Positions 23,201 to 34,682 of a stretch of 64,000 nucleotides of DNA are shown here, one piece after another. The position numbers and the translations under genes were made by a program. The DNA lies in assembly GCF_037975245.1 (NCBI RefSeq), contig NC_092563.1, positions 27,863,960 through 27,927,959 of the forward strand. The letters are read 5' to 3'. The first letter of the stretch is position 1; each line of letters opens with the position of its first letter. The notes under the pieces are model-generated. The model made no database searches, was not told the DNA's origin, and worked only from the letters and a program-made list of their open reading frames with translations. The stretch comes from Apostichopus japonicus (lineage: Eukaryota > Echinodermata > Holothuroidea > Aspidochirotida > Stichopodidae).

Positions 23201-26200
23201 AAATGAGAGATACACTACTTTTATCCCATATTTTCCCGTCCTTCTTAATGACCTTGAGCCCCGGGGTTACATTCCCTTTCTGAACCTCTGTGGTGTCGCC
23301 AGGGGCATCGGGGAAGTCCCCACAAAATGGCCGTTCCGTTACAAACCCCAATGAAATTGGCTATGTCAATAAAAATGGGCAGGAAGATACACAACTTTTT
23401 TACTTCTAGTGACAACAATTTACCTCCAAAATTCCGCTGTTTTGAAGCTGATATAAGTTATGGTAATGATGAAAAGTGTACAGCTTCATATGCCCCTCCC
23501 CCTCCTTGACCCTCAGCAGGGGACATAGACCCCACTCCGAGACGGCTTTGCGTTCCGCGCCAGCACTGCTCGCATTCTGTGCCCCCCTTCCATTTCCAAA
23601 TGTCTTGTGACGTCACTCAACCTATCTCCTCCCCCACCCCTCCCTTCTTCGGGTCTGACACCGCGTTAACAGAGATATAGATGTTTGTGTCCCTCTTCTC
23701 TTAACAAAGGGCGATAACTTATGAAAAGAAAAGAAGCCCGGGTCAGTGATAACTATCTCACCATCGGCTGGACGGTAGCTGTTTCAAGAAGATAGATTGT
23801 CAAGTATAGCCTACTTTACGTCACGTGGTAAGGTTGGGATACCATTCATTTAGTCCAAAATCAGTATTTGAGGTATAACATATTTATGCATGCCAGCTGC
23901 GAATTAATAGCAAAAGCTTATTGAATCAATTGCAGTATAAGTAGGCTATTTAATACCATGTAAAGACATAAACAGAATTAATGAAAGAAGCGCCTAAAAG
24001 TTTCGATACATCTATAATTAAGTTATGAGTCTCAAACTAAATTTTTATTACCACCATTTACACGTTTCGAAATCTCACAATCTTGGATTTTCGATAAATG
24101 ATAATTACTTATTAATATCTCTTAGCCAATTATCGACAGAGCCTATCTCTTATTGAATTACAATTCTGAAAATTATCTCCAATGAGGTTCATTTCTTCAT
24201 AGCCTTTATTATATAAAGTAATCGAATCTTAAAAGAAAGGCGAGATTTCGAGCATTTTTTATCACTATTTTGTATCCATACGGTTTGATAAACAGACATG
24301 AATTCAGTTTCGAAAATTTACTAAAAAAATGTGCCACTGGTTAACCATCACACACCAAAAACATGTAAACTTTGTGAGGACATGAACTTGAAATTAAACG
24401 CAATAAGGTTATGAAAACATCTGACCGAATGATGATGATAACGTAATGGTTCAACCATTTGGTAACTTATTGACTACTCACATGCGATGAGAATCTGATG
24501 GGGAAAGAAGTTCAAATGCTTCAGTAGCATACGTGGTCGGAGAGCGTAAATAGCATAAATAGCGGATGGGAGAGCGACGAAGCGTACTTCCACATATCTC
24601 CCATACCCGTTGCGCATGTTCAGTTGTTGTGCACGGAGAAGCCTCACCTGGGATATGTTTTAAAAAAAGTCCACTTTCCAAAAAAACATCCATTTGAAGT
24701 AACTTGTGTTTTTCTCCTCCCGTTCCTCTACCGGCTACAGGCCAATACTAGACACGCCTGTGTTATGCCAGTTTGACTCCTATTTATGCATGTGTAGTTG
24801 TTTCAATGTTTTCAGCATTAAAATATGCTATCTCTGGAATTCCCCTTCCATGAATTCTCATTAAAAGAAGGACTCCTCGGACTCAGTACATGTGTAAATT
24901 TAAAAATTAATCCATAACTCGATCAAAACATGATCTTTTAACTTTACATACACAATGAACACACCACCCTTGATTGGGCTTTGGATGTTATTCAGCACCA
25001 TTTATCCATGACAACTTTGTGATGCATTGATTTTATCATGTTTTGAGCCCGTAAAATATTAGATTTTTTTTGTGTTGCATCTGAGGAACTAATCTAAGGG
25101 TGTGTCTACGTAGTAATGGACATTGTAATTGATGAACCTTCTTTGGAGGTTTTAAAGTGAAATTTCTCAAAAGTAGAAAAAAACCTGGACTGATAGCAGC
25201 CTGGTTTTAAGCAGGGAGCTGGAACACTCCCTGGTTTTAGTAACGCCATCTATACCCAATGTCACCCTTAAATTTATTGATGCAAGTGATGGATTGATTT
25301 CCAAACCTTCCTTCATTTGCACCCATTTATCATTTTATGGTGCTCTCCCCTCCCCCTCCAACTTCCCCTGCGACTTCTTACACGCGAGTTTCGTTCATCA
25401 TGCATCATCAGATCCTCCTATGGCCAAATCCATTTGGCGTCCCATACAGTGAACCCTCCTCATGCCACTGGTCGTTATACAACTGTAGCGGAATTAGTAC
25501 ACACACTGTTCTCAAATTTGCATGTGCGTTCACCGTACCCAATGCTTGTTGTGTCGTGAGATGTAAAAGGTGAAGCCACAACTAACTCTTAACAGGTACC
25601 ATCACGCTAAAGCTGGATTTCTCTTGCCAGGGAGTGTTCAAATGCCACGTTTGAAACATTTTAAATTCCATCAATGACTTGAACTATTGACTAGAACTAT
25701 TGACAGGAGAAAATTCGTTAGGACTGGAGCACCCTAACGCAGTAACAGCCAGGCCTAACTCACCCTTACTCTAGTCTTACTCTTACTTCTTAGTCTGACT
25801 ATTTTATTGACACTGTTATTCATGACCTAAGCACACCTGCGCTTCCATGTATGCAACACGATATTTATGAATAAAGAAATGGCAAGATTCTCCCAGGGCC
25901 TAAGCTACGTTAGGCTAACACATTCGTGGAAATTTCAAACTGCAGTTTCAACCTATTAGTATTCGTCAGCTAGCCTACTGTATATGTTAAACCATGGGAG
26001 ATTTAGAAGTATTTGCTTTTCTAATTAGGCCTCATGCTTTGAAAAAGATGTTCAAGTACATTCAATCGATCATGTCTGTTGACCAGATTAAACAAGGTAA
26101 CCTAATCGGAGTAACTGCAGAATATCCCACCACTAGGAAACTCTACATCATTCATAGTGCAGCAACTTGACGATATGACAAGCATTTAGAAAAAGAAACA

Positions 26201-26779
26201 TCCCTAGGCCTATGGTCTCTTAGTCTGAAGGAAGTTCCTTGTGTAGCTTTCCTTGCTCTGTAGCCATGGTACAGTAGCAATATAGACCCTAAAATAATTT
26301 AATAATTAATGTCAAATTGATTTAAAACAAATCTTAGTCAAAAGGTAGTTTCGTGTGTGGCTATGTTTATCTGTGATAAAGTGTACTAATTGAATGTAAA
26401 ACACAGTGGAACCAAACAAGTCTCCTGTCGGACATAATGAGAAATTTTTCTTGAGATGTAAGAAGTCATTGCTATAAATAACTTATAACTCCCTTCGATT
26501 CTACAGTATTATTGAGAGCAATAACACATACATGTACGATTCAGTCGACCGACATAAACATATTGTTCATTGAATGTTGTAGACAGCTATGAAGTGAAGC
26601 ATATAGTTGCATATGTAATGCCCTAGCTTGTTAACACCATATCTCAAGATTGGTAACCTCTGCGAACCTTGGTAACCTCTATAAGAAGTAACATCATGGT
26701 CAGAAATAATTGATTGATCAGTTATTATTAATCAATTTGTTGTTTCATCAGAATACCGGTTGTAGCGCAAATTACATTG
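20231..26779. other. Intergenic region between ZFHX and EXOSC4
   Basis: No exon with recognisable homology was found on either strand. It holds ATT/ATC trinucleotide tracts (near 20400-20460), a minisatellite (20717-20790), C runs near 20870 and 22481, and a GC-richer patch at about 23100-23650 with several CCC/GGG runs that resembles a degenerate repeat but has no visible terminal repeats. TAGGCCTA-type motifs appear near 25740-25970. The last few hundred bases presumably include the EXOSC4 promoter, but no TATA box or other core element is clear. Confidence 0.5.
20717..20790. repeat. Minisatellite, unit about 24 bp
   Basis: Three imperfect copies of a unit like GGGGGTGCAAAGGGATGACA are followed by a truncated fourth beginning GGGGGTCC. 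Confidence 0.85.
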
Positions 26780-29048
26780 ATGTCTGGATTGGAGTTGCTG
26801 TCAGACCAGGGCTTTCGCTTGGATGGGAGACGTCCCCATGAACTGAGGAAGATCCAGTGTAAGATGGGAGTATTCAAGCAGGCTGATGGATCTGCTTACA
26901 TTGAACAAGGGAACACCAAAGCTTTGGCAACAGTTTATGGACCACATGAGGTAATTTAATCATCAGGAAGTAACAAGTTAACGATTCAGCGAACCATAAG
27001 CTATGGGAAGGGATGGGGAGAACACCTCAGCTCTCATCGAATCACAGGCAAGCATTTCATCGATGCATATAGAAAACTATTTCTGAAATGGGGAACTATT
27101 TGGCATTGGTTTTGTTAACACGTTTAAGGCTTTTCTGAGGATGTGACTTTTCGTTGTTTGAGTGAGGGGGTTGGGGGCAGGGTTGGTTGGGGGAGAGAGT
27201 TGTATTAAGTTGAGCAAAAATTTCACAAGTGCCATTTTCTGAGAGATATGTTTCTTCTCTTCTGCAGGTTACAGGAAGCAGAAGCAAGATTGAACATGAT
27301 AAAGTTCTGATCAATTGTCAATACAGCATGGCAACCTTCAGCACCGGTGAGAGGCGGAGTCGCTCAAAAGGTGACAGAAAATCACAAGAAATGCAGCTTC
27401 ATCTCAAGAAAACGTTTGAAGCGGCCATCTTGACACAGCTCTATCCAAGGTCACAGATTGATATCTATGTACAGGTAAAGCTGAAGTTAACATTTCTCTG
27501 GTGGGAGGTTGGAAACATAGTTTAATCAATCGAAGGGATGACCTTATACTTGTTTGGAAGCCTGCAGGGCTAAGATTTTTATTTAAATCTCAAGAAAAAG
27601 TTAAGAAACACAATTGCCCTGGGAAAATTGCTAGAGCAAACTTGAACCAGATATGTCTATTTCAATGGATGACTTCAGTCAACAGTGTAGAAACATAAAA
27701 GTTATGATAGTCATAATACTACCATCACAATATAGAATACACCTTTGTGGTATAAATGGCCATATTATAATTGAATACTTTTAGACATAGTTTTTGTGAA
27801 TGTTAGATTCATATCATATCATGCAAAAATTTAGATAATTTGTAGTACGGTAGAACACAATAACATCATGAAATTCAAATTTGATAACTTAAAAGATCGG
27901 TAGTACTATTAGCTTTTCTTCATGTTAGTAATTCTTTGTCAAAATTTCCTGAATGCAATTAAGGTTTATAGCAGAACATTACCATAAAGGACTGCTGAAA
28001 GTGTGATTGATAGCCTTGATAGGATATTGTTATGCTTTAATGGTATGGTTGATATTTCTCTGAGCTCGCTTCACAAATGCTGTTGAAATAGTGAGGAGTG
28101 ACAAAGCAGATGTTGTTGGTACTGACTCCATAGCCTGTCTTACTCAGTCTGTATGACTATGACAACTTCCTAAATATGAAGATTTCTCAAGAAGCTATGC
28201 ATATTAAAATGGATATTAACAAACTGTCCCAAGCATAGTGCTATTAGATCAGTGGTCACCTTATTCCATTGATCACTTTCTGGATCAAATAACAGATTAC
28301 TTAAAAAGAGAAAGAAAACATTAAAATTAGGAGTGTTAGCTCTGTGGTTAACCCCGATGCCTTTCAATCATAAGGTCCCGAGTTCGAGTCGCTCCAAGAT
28401 TAATGTATGTGGTCCAGTTACAGAGTTGTTGATAATTGACAATTCATAATCATGGACGTTGAATATGATTCTAAGAGACTGACTTCGGTCAGCTTGGGGC
28501 TTTGATAAGCCAATGATGGCTTCTTCGCGAGTTCCTGCTTGCAGGAGGATCTAAAATACATATATACATACATACAAATACTTCCCCATTTATCTATTTC
28601 TCTATACTGTTGCACTGCCACATACCCCTCCCCCCTCCTTTCTCCTACCAGATAATCTATTCTTGGTATATCCGTCTCATTTCAGATCCTTCAGGCTGAC
28701 GGTGGCAACTACTCTGCCTGTGTTAATGCTGCTACTCTGGCAATCATCGATGCCGGCATACCTATGAAGGACTTTGTCTGTGCCTCGACTGCCGGCTTCG
28801 TTAGTGACACCCCTATCGTTGACATCAGTTACCTGGAGGAGTCTCAAGGTGGACCAGAGCTTGTGGTTGCACTGCTACCAAAGTCAGATCAAATTGTTGA
28901 ATTTCAAGTGAATTCCAGGCTCCATTTGGACAACTTTGAAAATGTTTTAGATATGGCTGTGAAAGGTTGTAAGGATATCCATGCTGTACTGAGTAGAGCG
29001 GTCAAAGAGAATGTTAGTGAATTGGCTAGTCATATGAACAAAACCTGA
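26780..29048 (+). CDS. EXOSC4: Exosome complex component RRP41 (EXOSC4)
   Basis: Encodes a 246-residue RNase PH-fold subunit of the hexameric ring of the eukaryotic RNA exosome, which acts in the nucleus and cytoplasm in rRNA maturation and RNA decay. Exons read by eye: 26780-26950, 27268-27474 and 28686-29048, all joined in phase 0 with GT-AG introns. The protein starts MSGLELLSDQGFRLDGRRP and keeps family signatures: ADGSAYIEQGNTKAL (residues 36-50), the CQYS...FSTGERR segment, GDRKS, FEAAILTQLYPRSQID, and CVNAATLAIIDAGIPMKDFV. Human EXOSC4 is 245 residues and aligns end to end without gaps of note. ATG 26780 was chosen because it gives the family N-terminus; its Kozak context is modest. 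Animal RRP41 is generally held to be structural, with catalysis supplied by DIS3 and EXOSC10. Intron 2 (27475-28685) contains a SINE. Confidence 0.97.
28330..28583 (+). mobile_element. tRNA-derived SINE in EXOSC4 intron 2
   Basis: The head (28330-28396) resembles a tRNA. GGAGTG pairs with CGCTCC as an acceptor stem (one G-T pair). TTAGCTCTGTGGTTAA resembles an A box, TTTCAATCATAAGG an anticodon arm, and GAGTTCGAGTC a B box. A tRNA-unrelated body follows with two compact hairpins: CTGAC-TTCG-GTCAG (28479-28492) and TCCTGC-TT-GCAGGA (28533-28546). A TACA/TATA-rich tail runs to about 28583. Head, body and simple-repeat tail is the usual SINE plan transcribed by RNA polymerase III. I could not identify target-site duplications, and the family name is unknown to me. 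A functional tRNA gene is unlikely, because the D arm and anticodon loop are imperfect and the element continues beyond the head. Confidence 0.75.
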
Positions 29049-29291
29049 AGATGGGAGTTGGTTGCCATGGAGATGATGTATGATGAACAGCCTGGGTGTG
29101 TAAGGATAGCTGCCCTGTGCTGCAGTTGTCGTAGAGAATCCGTAAGGGGGTGTTGGTTGCCATGGTAATAATATTACCAGTATGGAAGAATATCAACAAT
29201 GTTCAGAAGTCTAACAGTACTTCCAAATGCTAATCTGTTGACAATGCTGGTAGCCATGGCAGCAAGGATGGGACAGTTTCACCAAGTTGAC

Positions 29292-29297
29292 AATAAA
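29292..29297 (+). terminator. Candidate EXOSC4 poly(A) signal
   Basis: The first AATAAA after the EXOSC4 stop lies about 245 bp downstream, a normal distance for a short 3' UTR. A later AATAAA near 30205 is an alternative. Confidence 0.45.
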
Positions 29298-29410
29298 TTT
29301 CTTTGCTAAGGAGATTGATTTGTTGAAATTATTGGCCCATTAGCATTAATACCTTTAAAAGTTCTGCTGGGACCAGGATGCAAGAATCACCTGGAACATT
29401 ATATGACTGT

Positions 29411-29763
29411 GTAACACTCCTTTCCTTCGGTCAAGGTAATTAGGACAATGGGTCAGCATTATGTGTATCAAGTGGGCCTATGTAGATCCTTTTTATTGTT
29501 TTGTGCCATTGATAGCCTTATAACATCCCCATTTCCCACAATTGGAGGATTGAAAATATAAGTAGTTCATGGTACATTTCTTTGTGTTTTGTGTCTCTCA
29601 TTGTAAACCTGTGTAGAACTGACTCAGCAGTTGTTTTGAATATCAGCATTGAACCATTCCGACATGGAGACAATTTTATCCTGTCTTGAGGCCTAGGCCC
29701 ACTTGATACACATATTGCTGACCCATTGTCCTAATTACCTTGACCGAAGGAAAGGAGGGTTAC
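29411..29763. repeat. Long near-perfect inverted repeat (69-nt arms)
   Basis: The left arm 29411-29479 and right arm 29695-29763 are reverse complements over 69 nt with two mismatches; the inner 63 nt have one. The left arm contains TTCCTTCGGTCAAGGTAATT and the right arm its complement. The arms are separated by 215 nt that do not share the symmetry. This could be a foldback/MITE-type insertion or a hairpin-forming RNA element in an extended EXOSC4 3' UTR. No clear target-site duplication flanks it. Confidence 0.9.
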
Positions 29764-32700
29764 AACTGTAATATTGTCAATGGTAACAGTATTTTCCTAG
29801 CACGTCTGTGAAATTGTTTCATCATCACAGGAAATAGTTCTTCAGTCTTTGGTAAGGTTTTTGGAATGTGTGAAATGTTCATAGGAAAGATCATTTATCA
29901 GTCAATTTGCTAGTGTTTTACAGGAAGTGGATTGGTAATGTAGAAAAGACATTCATTCCGCTTTATGTGAGCTAAGAACACGAACGGCTGATTTAATTAG
30001 TTGCTCAAATATCTAAGGTCTGTATTTAAAACCTAAATGAGAGAGGGTTGGGTCCCCATTGCTGTTCAACACGTTTAACTGTTATAAACAGCCTGGACTA
30101 AAGTAGTATTTACTCCATTACAGTAGAACATTGAATATTCATGTACCCAAACCTTAACATGAATGTTGTTGTTGATGTTTTCAGTCTTGAGAGACTGTCA
30201 GAAATAAATAGCTACACTTGGCCTGGACCAATCACACTTGCATGGTCTGTTTGTGTATCTTAGCATGCTGAGCATGTAGGTATCAGGGCTGAACTTGTTG
30301 GAAATCTTGGTAGGATGGATGCACGAACTGGAATGTATTCCGGTGGGAATAGATTAAAGAAATGGAACCAGCTGTCTTAATGATCATATCTCTTTTCTTT
30401 TTGTGGGTGGGGGAGGGGGCGAGTGAAAGTTGTGCAAAGATAGGTAGTAGGATGACTGACATAATCTATGATGTATTCTGACTTATAAATATTGTTCCAT
30501 TTCCTTTTGAACGTACATATACATACACACATGCAGATATATATGCATTCCATGCACAAGTTTAGTTTTTATAATGTTTCACAAAGAAGTTACAGGAAAA
30601 AGAAAATTCTTGCAAAGTATTTATTGAGTCCATTGGTGACTTCAACATTCAAAAGAAAACAATACGGGTCAGTGAAACCCTGGTGCCTTAAGAATGCTTA
30701 CAGCAAAACAACATTAGGAAAATCACTGAAATCCAATGAAAATAGCCAATAATAAATAGGCCCAGTAGAGTACAGAACAGAGCTGACATTTGTAGAAAGC
30801 TCACCATACATAAATTAGGTATGTTCAATTTTAGGTGACTAGCATATTAAGTAAAACTATGTATCTTCGACTTATTTCTTGTGACTTTTTAACACTGCTT
30901 CCATTGTTACTCAATCTTGGAATTGCATCGAAACCATTAATGGCATGTAGCTTAAGTCTTAATAGAAAGTGTCTGGAATCGGGACCATATGTCTACAAGT
31001 GGTCACATGGTCAAGGATTCACATGGTCAAGGATTCAATGGCAGTAAATTTTGTATACACTTGAATTTGTTCAGATCATCCTAGGGACATAAGTAGGCAC
31101 CAGGGTTTCCTTCATATGATACATAAATATTACACATGCCTTTACAAAATGATCAAGTGTACACAGAAAAAGTATTACTTAACATCATCCCTTCTTGAAA
31201 ACCAAAGTTGCTATTGTAGACATTCTATTACCTTATTCAGTCTTCTTACCTGACTTGACTCATCATGAATATTCAATATTTAAATCTCTTCAAAACTCCT
31301 TTTAAGAGCTGCTTCTTGCAACCTCACAAAAAAAAAAAAAAACACACTTTTGAAATTATCCTGGGTAACATCACCAGGTTTGCCTTAATATTTTCTGGGA
31401 AATATTTTCAAATTGACTTTAAAAGGGATTCCACCAGGTAAGCTTAGGTTACCATGGCAATATTCACAGGGCCTATAAGCTTTTATTCTCTTCTCAGTTG
31501 TAGCCTATAGACAACATCAATGAATCAACCTTTTGTTCCTTCTTAACTTACTGCCTTAATGCACAGTTGTTTTATGCCATTCAGATCTTTTCATTACCAC
31601 AAACAGTTTCAACAGATATTGTTTCATACCTTTTATACAATATACTTTCATGTTTCCTCCAAGCTTGCACCTTACCAGTTGGCAGGTCAAGTCACAAACT
31701 ATCAGAGTTTAAATCAAACAGTACACGTTAACATATGACAGACTGATTATCAGTGCTTGTGCTGGCAGATCTTAATACATAGGCAACCCACACTCTGCAT
31801 GTGTAATCATGTGACATCAATGAAATACTAATTGCAATTATGAACATAAGATTAGATTTTACCCTGGCTGCTTGATCGTATTACTACCAACTTAATGTGA
31901 ACTAAAGCACCAATAAAACTGTGTTGCCATAACTCTTCATAAAAGGAGTGTAGTAGCAAAGGGAATTGGGAAGTTTTTGTTCCCCCTAACCAATTATATT
32001 AGTGTCTCCAAGAGCGAGTACAATTTCCCTCTTGACCTAGGTCAATGTGGACTTTAAACACTAAATTGCCACCAAAATAAAGAGAGATTAAACTATATGC
32101 TTCCTATACATCAATCTTGCATACTTCAAACCTGACATTTTAGGGTGAACTGTGTTTAAACCTACCAGAAAACACAATCCGGCAAATTAACAGTTTAAGA
32201 TATCAGACATGACGATTCAGTTAGACCTATTTATTGAACACTCGAACCACCAATTGACTTTGCATTCTTCAAATTTTCAATTAATACTTCGCTAGCAATG
32301 ATTAGGCACTCAGAACATGATGAAATCATACCCCCCACTCCCCACCCATTCTACTCACAAATGGTTTTGAATTTTTAACATACTTTGACAATAATACCCT
32401 TTACAGTCTGTTTCACAAACCACCCCAAAATGAACGTTTCTCCCTCTCTCCATTTATAGAAAATTAAATGACATATTAACCTCCTTGAGAAAAATTTCCA
32501 TTGTGAACATCAATACTTTGTGGTATCTGCAGTTTTCAAACAAGGAGGGAGAACACCCCCTTTTTGCTACCTCCTCATTTAAAAATGAATAGAACAAAGA
32601 AAAAACACAATACAGTGCAGTGCAATTTACTTACTACATGAAAACAATATGGAAAACAATGACATCAATTGTGTCGTGTGACACAATAGACTAAAATGCC

Positions 32701-34646
32701 TTCCTTTCCCAAATAAAACGAGAAACGTTTAATGACTTTGGTGCGACATCTTTTCTTGCCTCTCTCCACATTAACAACAGCAAAGCTGTAGATATGATGT
32801 GTGGCTGACCTCTAAAACACATTTTTAACAAAATCAGATTGGCACATATAACTTGCTTTTCTAAAGAAAAGTAACCAATTCTCAATCCTTTTCTTTGGTA
32901 CAACAAACTATTTTCCATACACAATCATCCTTTTTCTTGGTTTCTACATAAACGTATTCACTCATGTTCAAAATCCTTTGTCAAATTTAGCTATTGTTAA
33001 TCCACATCTGTTTCTTCTCAGAGGATACTCTCTTACAGGAATTAAATATAAGAAATCATCAATTTTCAAGAAATCGTTTACAAAATTAAATGCAAACCTG
33101 TCAAGAATTACAGGAAAAAGATAACAAATGTCTCTTGGCTACTCAATGGAACTGCCACTCATGAAATTATCCAAAAATATTCGGTTTAGTACCTTCTGGA
33201 AAAAATAAACACGAACACGTTCTTCTTGACGTTCGTTTATACATGGACAATTAAACTATGTCTTTCAGGGAACTTGAAATGAGGATCTAACAGATTTTAT
33301 ATCAACCCTGCTGATCAAGGCAGCAACTTATCCTCACTCACACATATCCTCACACTTATCCTCACTGAAACAATGTTTCACACAACTGAAAATCAAAACC
33401 TTACATCACTTGACACTTTTCTTGAATAAGTGACAACTTTTTACTTTCTTTTCCTCTACAATTTTTCCTGTTCAAATAAAAGTAGCACACAAATGATTAT
33501 CAAAACAGGAAGAGAAGCAACAACAGTTTCAGAAGATGTCAAGTTTATCCATCCTAGGGACCAACGTAATTCAAATCTTATTCAGGGTCATTCGGCATGA
33601 CATCGGATTTTTTATCGGTCACACAGAAACGAGATTGCAGATGCCTGACTACAACAATTTTGCAAACAAACAAAGTCATCGTCTCTGAAAAAAAGTTTCT
33701 TGAGCACAATTGCAGAATGTGATTATTTTGAGCAAAACAAAAAGCAAAAAAGGCAAGAAACTAAAAATGATTCAAATCATATCACATTTGAAGAAGACTT
33801 GGCTTCCTACATACAAATTTTTACTTCTTAAAAAGAAAAACAAAAAGCTCATTTTCAACCGTGTTTCAGACACTCCTCGCTCACTTGCGGACGATCTTTC
33901 ATATTAACGGTACACGTTTACTATCGAATACGTTTATCGTTCAGGTAGGCACCACAATCCTTTACTTACATTTTGCGTGTGCCTTCATTTGTACGCAAAA
34001 TAATACTAATAACAATTAAGCAAAACTGACACAAGCTGAATGGGAATCACAAGCCAGAACACAAAATCACACAAGCTAAACAGGAAGGAAAATATTTCTC
34101 AAGTTTTACAAGTCTGTAGCTGCAACTATGTGCAGTGTTAACAATTCCTAATGTTTTTTAGTAAGTCCCAGAATGCACTTTTTCCCAATTCACTGTCTGC
34201 TGAGTCCAACCTATCTCAATTTCTTGCTATGCACACAGCTCAGTTTAGAAGTTGTAACAACTTCAACCAATTAACTACTAAGTGCCATATCTGTTTCATA
34301 TTACATATTAAGTTCACATCTGTAGAAGAAAAAAAAAATTCTGAATAACTGTCTTCATAAATTTCAAAGAGGGGGAAAAATGTAATATATTGTGAACAGA
34401 ACTTTCAATTAATCTTTTTCAAAATTTTGTAATTTTTAATAACTTCAACACTCGCTTCTTCAAATCTTGAAGGTTCCAACTTTTAGATGTTAAAATGTTT
34501 CAAACCAATCTGACTACTGGCTACAAGTCCATCTCTACAATAAGGAACTAATTTCAAGGGCCGGGTCCTCTTCGTCTACGGGAAGTTGCATTAAATTTCT
34601 ATGAGATCGTCACGTTTCCAAATATCCCTTGAAGCGATCTCAAATT
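29764..34646. other. Non-coding DNA between EXOSC4 and the last LSM14 exon
   Basis: No exon was recognised on either strand. If the last LSM14 exon ends at 34647, part of this stretch is LSM14 3' UTR on the minus strand. Minor elements are a 17-bp tandem duplication near 31003-31038 (CACATGGTCAAGGATT twice), a poly-A run near 31329, and a short perfect hairpin near 32668-32689 (ATTGTGTC-GTGT-GACACAAT). Confidence 0.5.
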
Positions 34647-34682
34647 TTATGCCTCGACGGTACCCTCTTCTTTTGCTCCAGT
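34647..34682 (-). CDS. LSM14: Probable terminal coding exon of LSM14 (alternative C-terminus)
   Basis: Exon 8 contains an internal donor, GACAAG followed by GTCAGT (cut after 38896), in phase 0. A strong minus-strand acceptor (TTTTCTCTATTTTCAG, ending at 34683) opens a phase-0 frame encoding [11 protein letters not shown] and then TAA at 34649-34647. The product would end [18 protein letters not shown], in place of the read-through ending [11 protein letters not shown] human LSM14A isoform, as I recall it, also ends with a short exon after an RK-D type junction with a final Ala. The intron would be 4.2 kb. Transcript support is needed to rank the two forms. Confidence 0.55.
   Translation of the reverse strand, partial: TGAKEEGTVEA

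Noticed and set aside
23100-23650. GC-richer patch as a gene or CpG island
   Set aside because: No coding frame with homology and no adjacent gene start were found; it looks like a degenerate repeat.
25223-25640. Possible inverted repeat sharing CCAGGGAGTGTTC
   Set aside because: Only 13 bp match, which is expected by chance many times in a 64-kb window.
28330-28396. A functional tRNA gene
   Set aside because: The acceptor stem and T arm pair, but the D arm and anticodon loop are irregular and the unit continues into a SINE body and tail.
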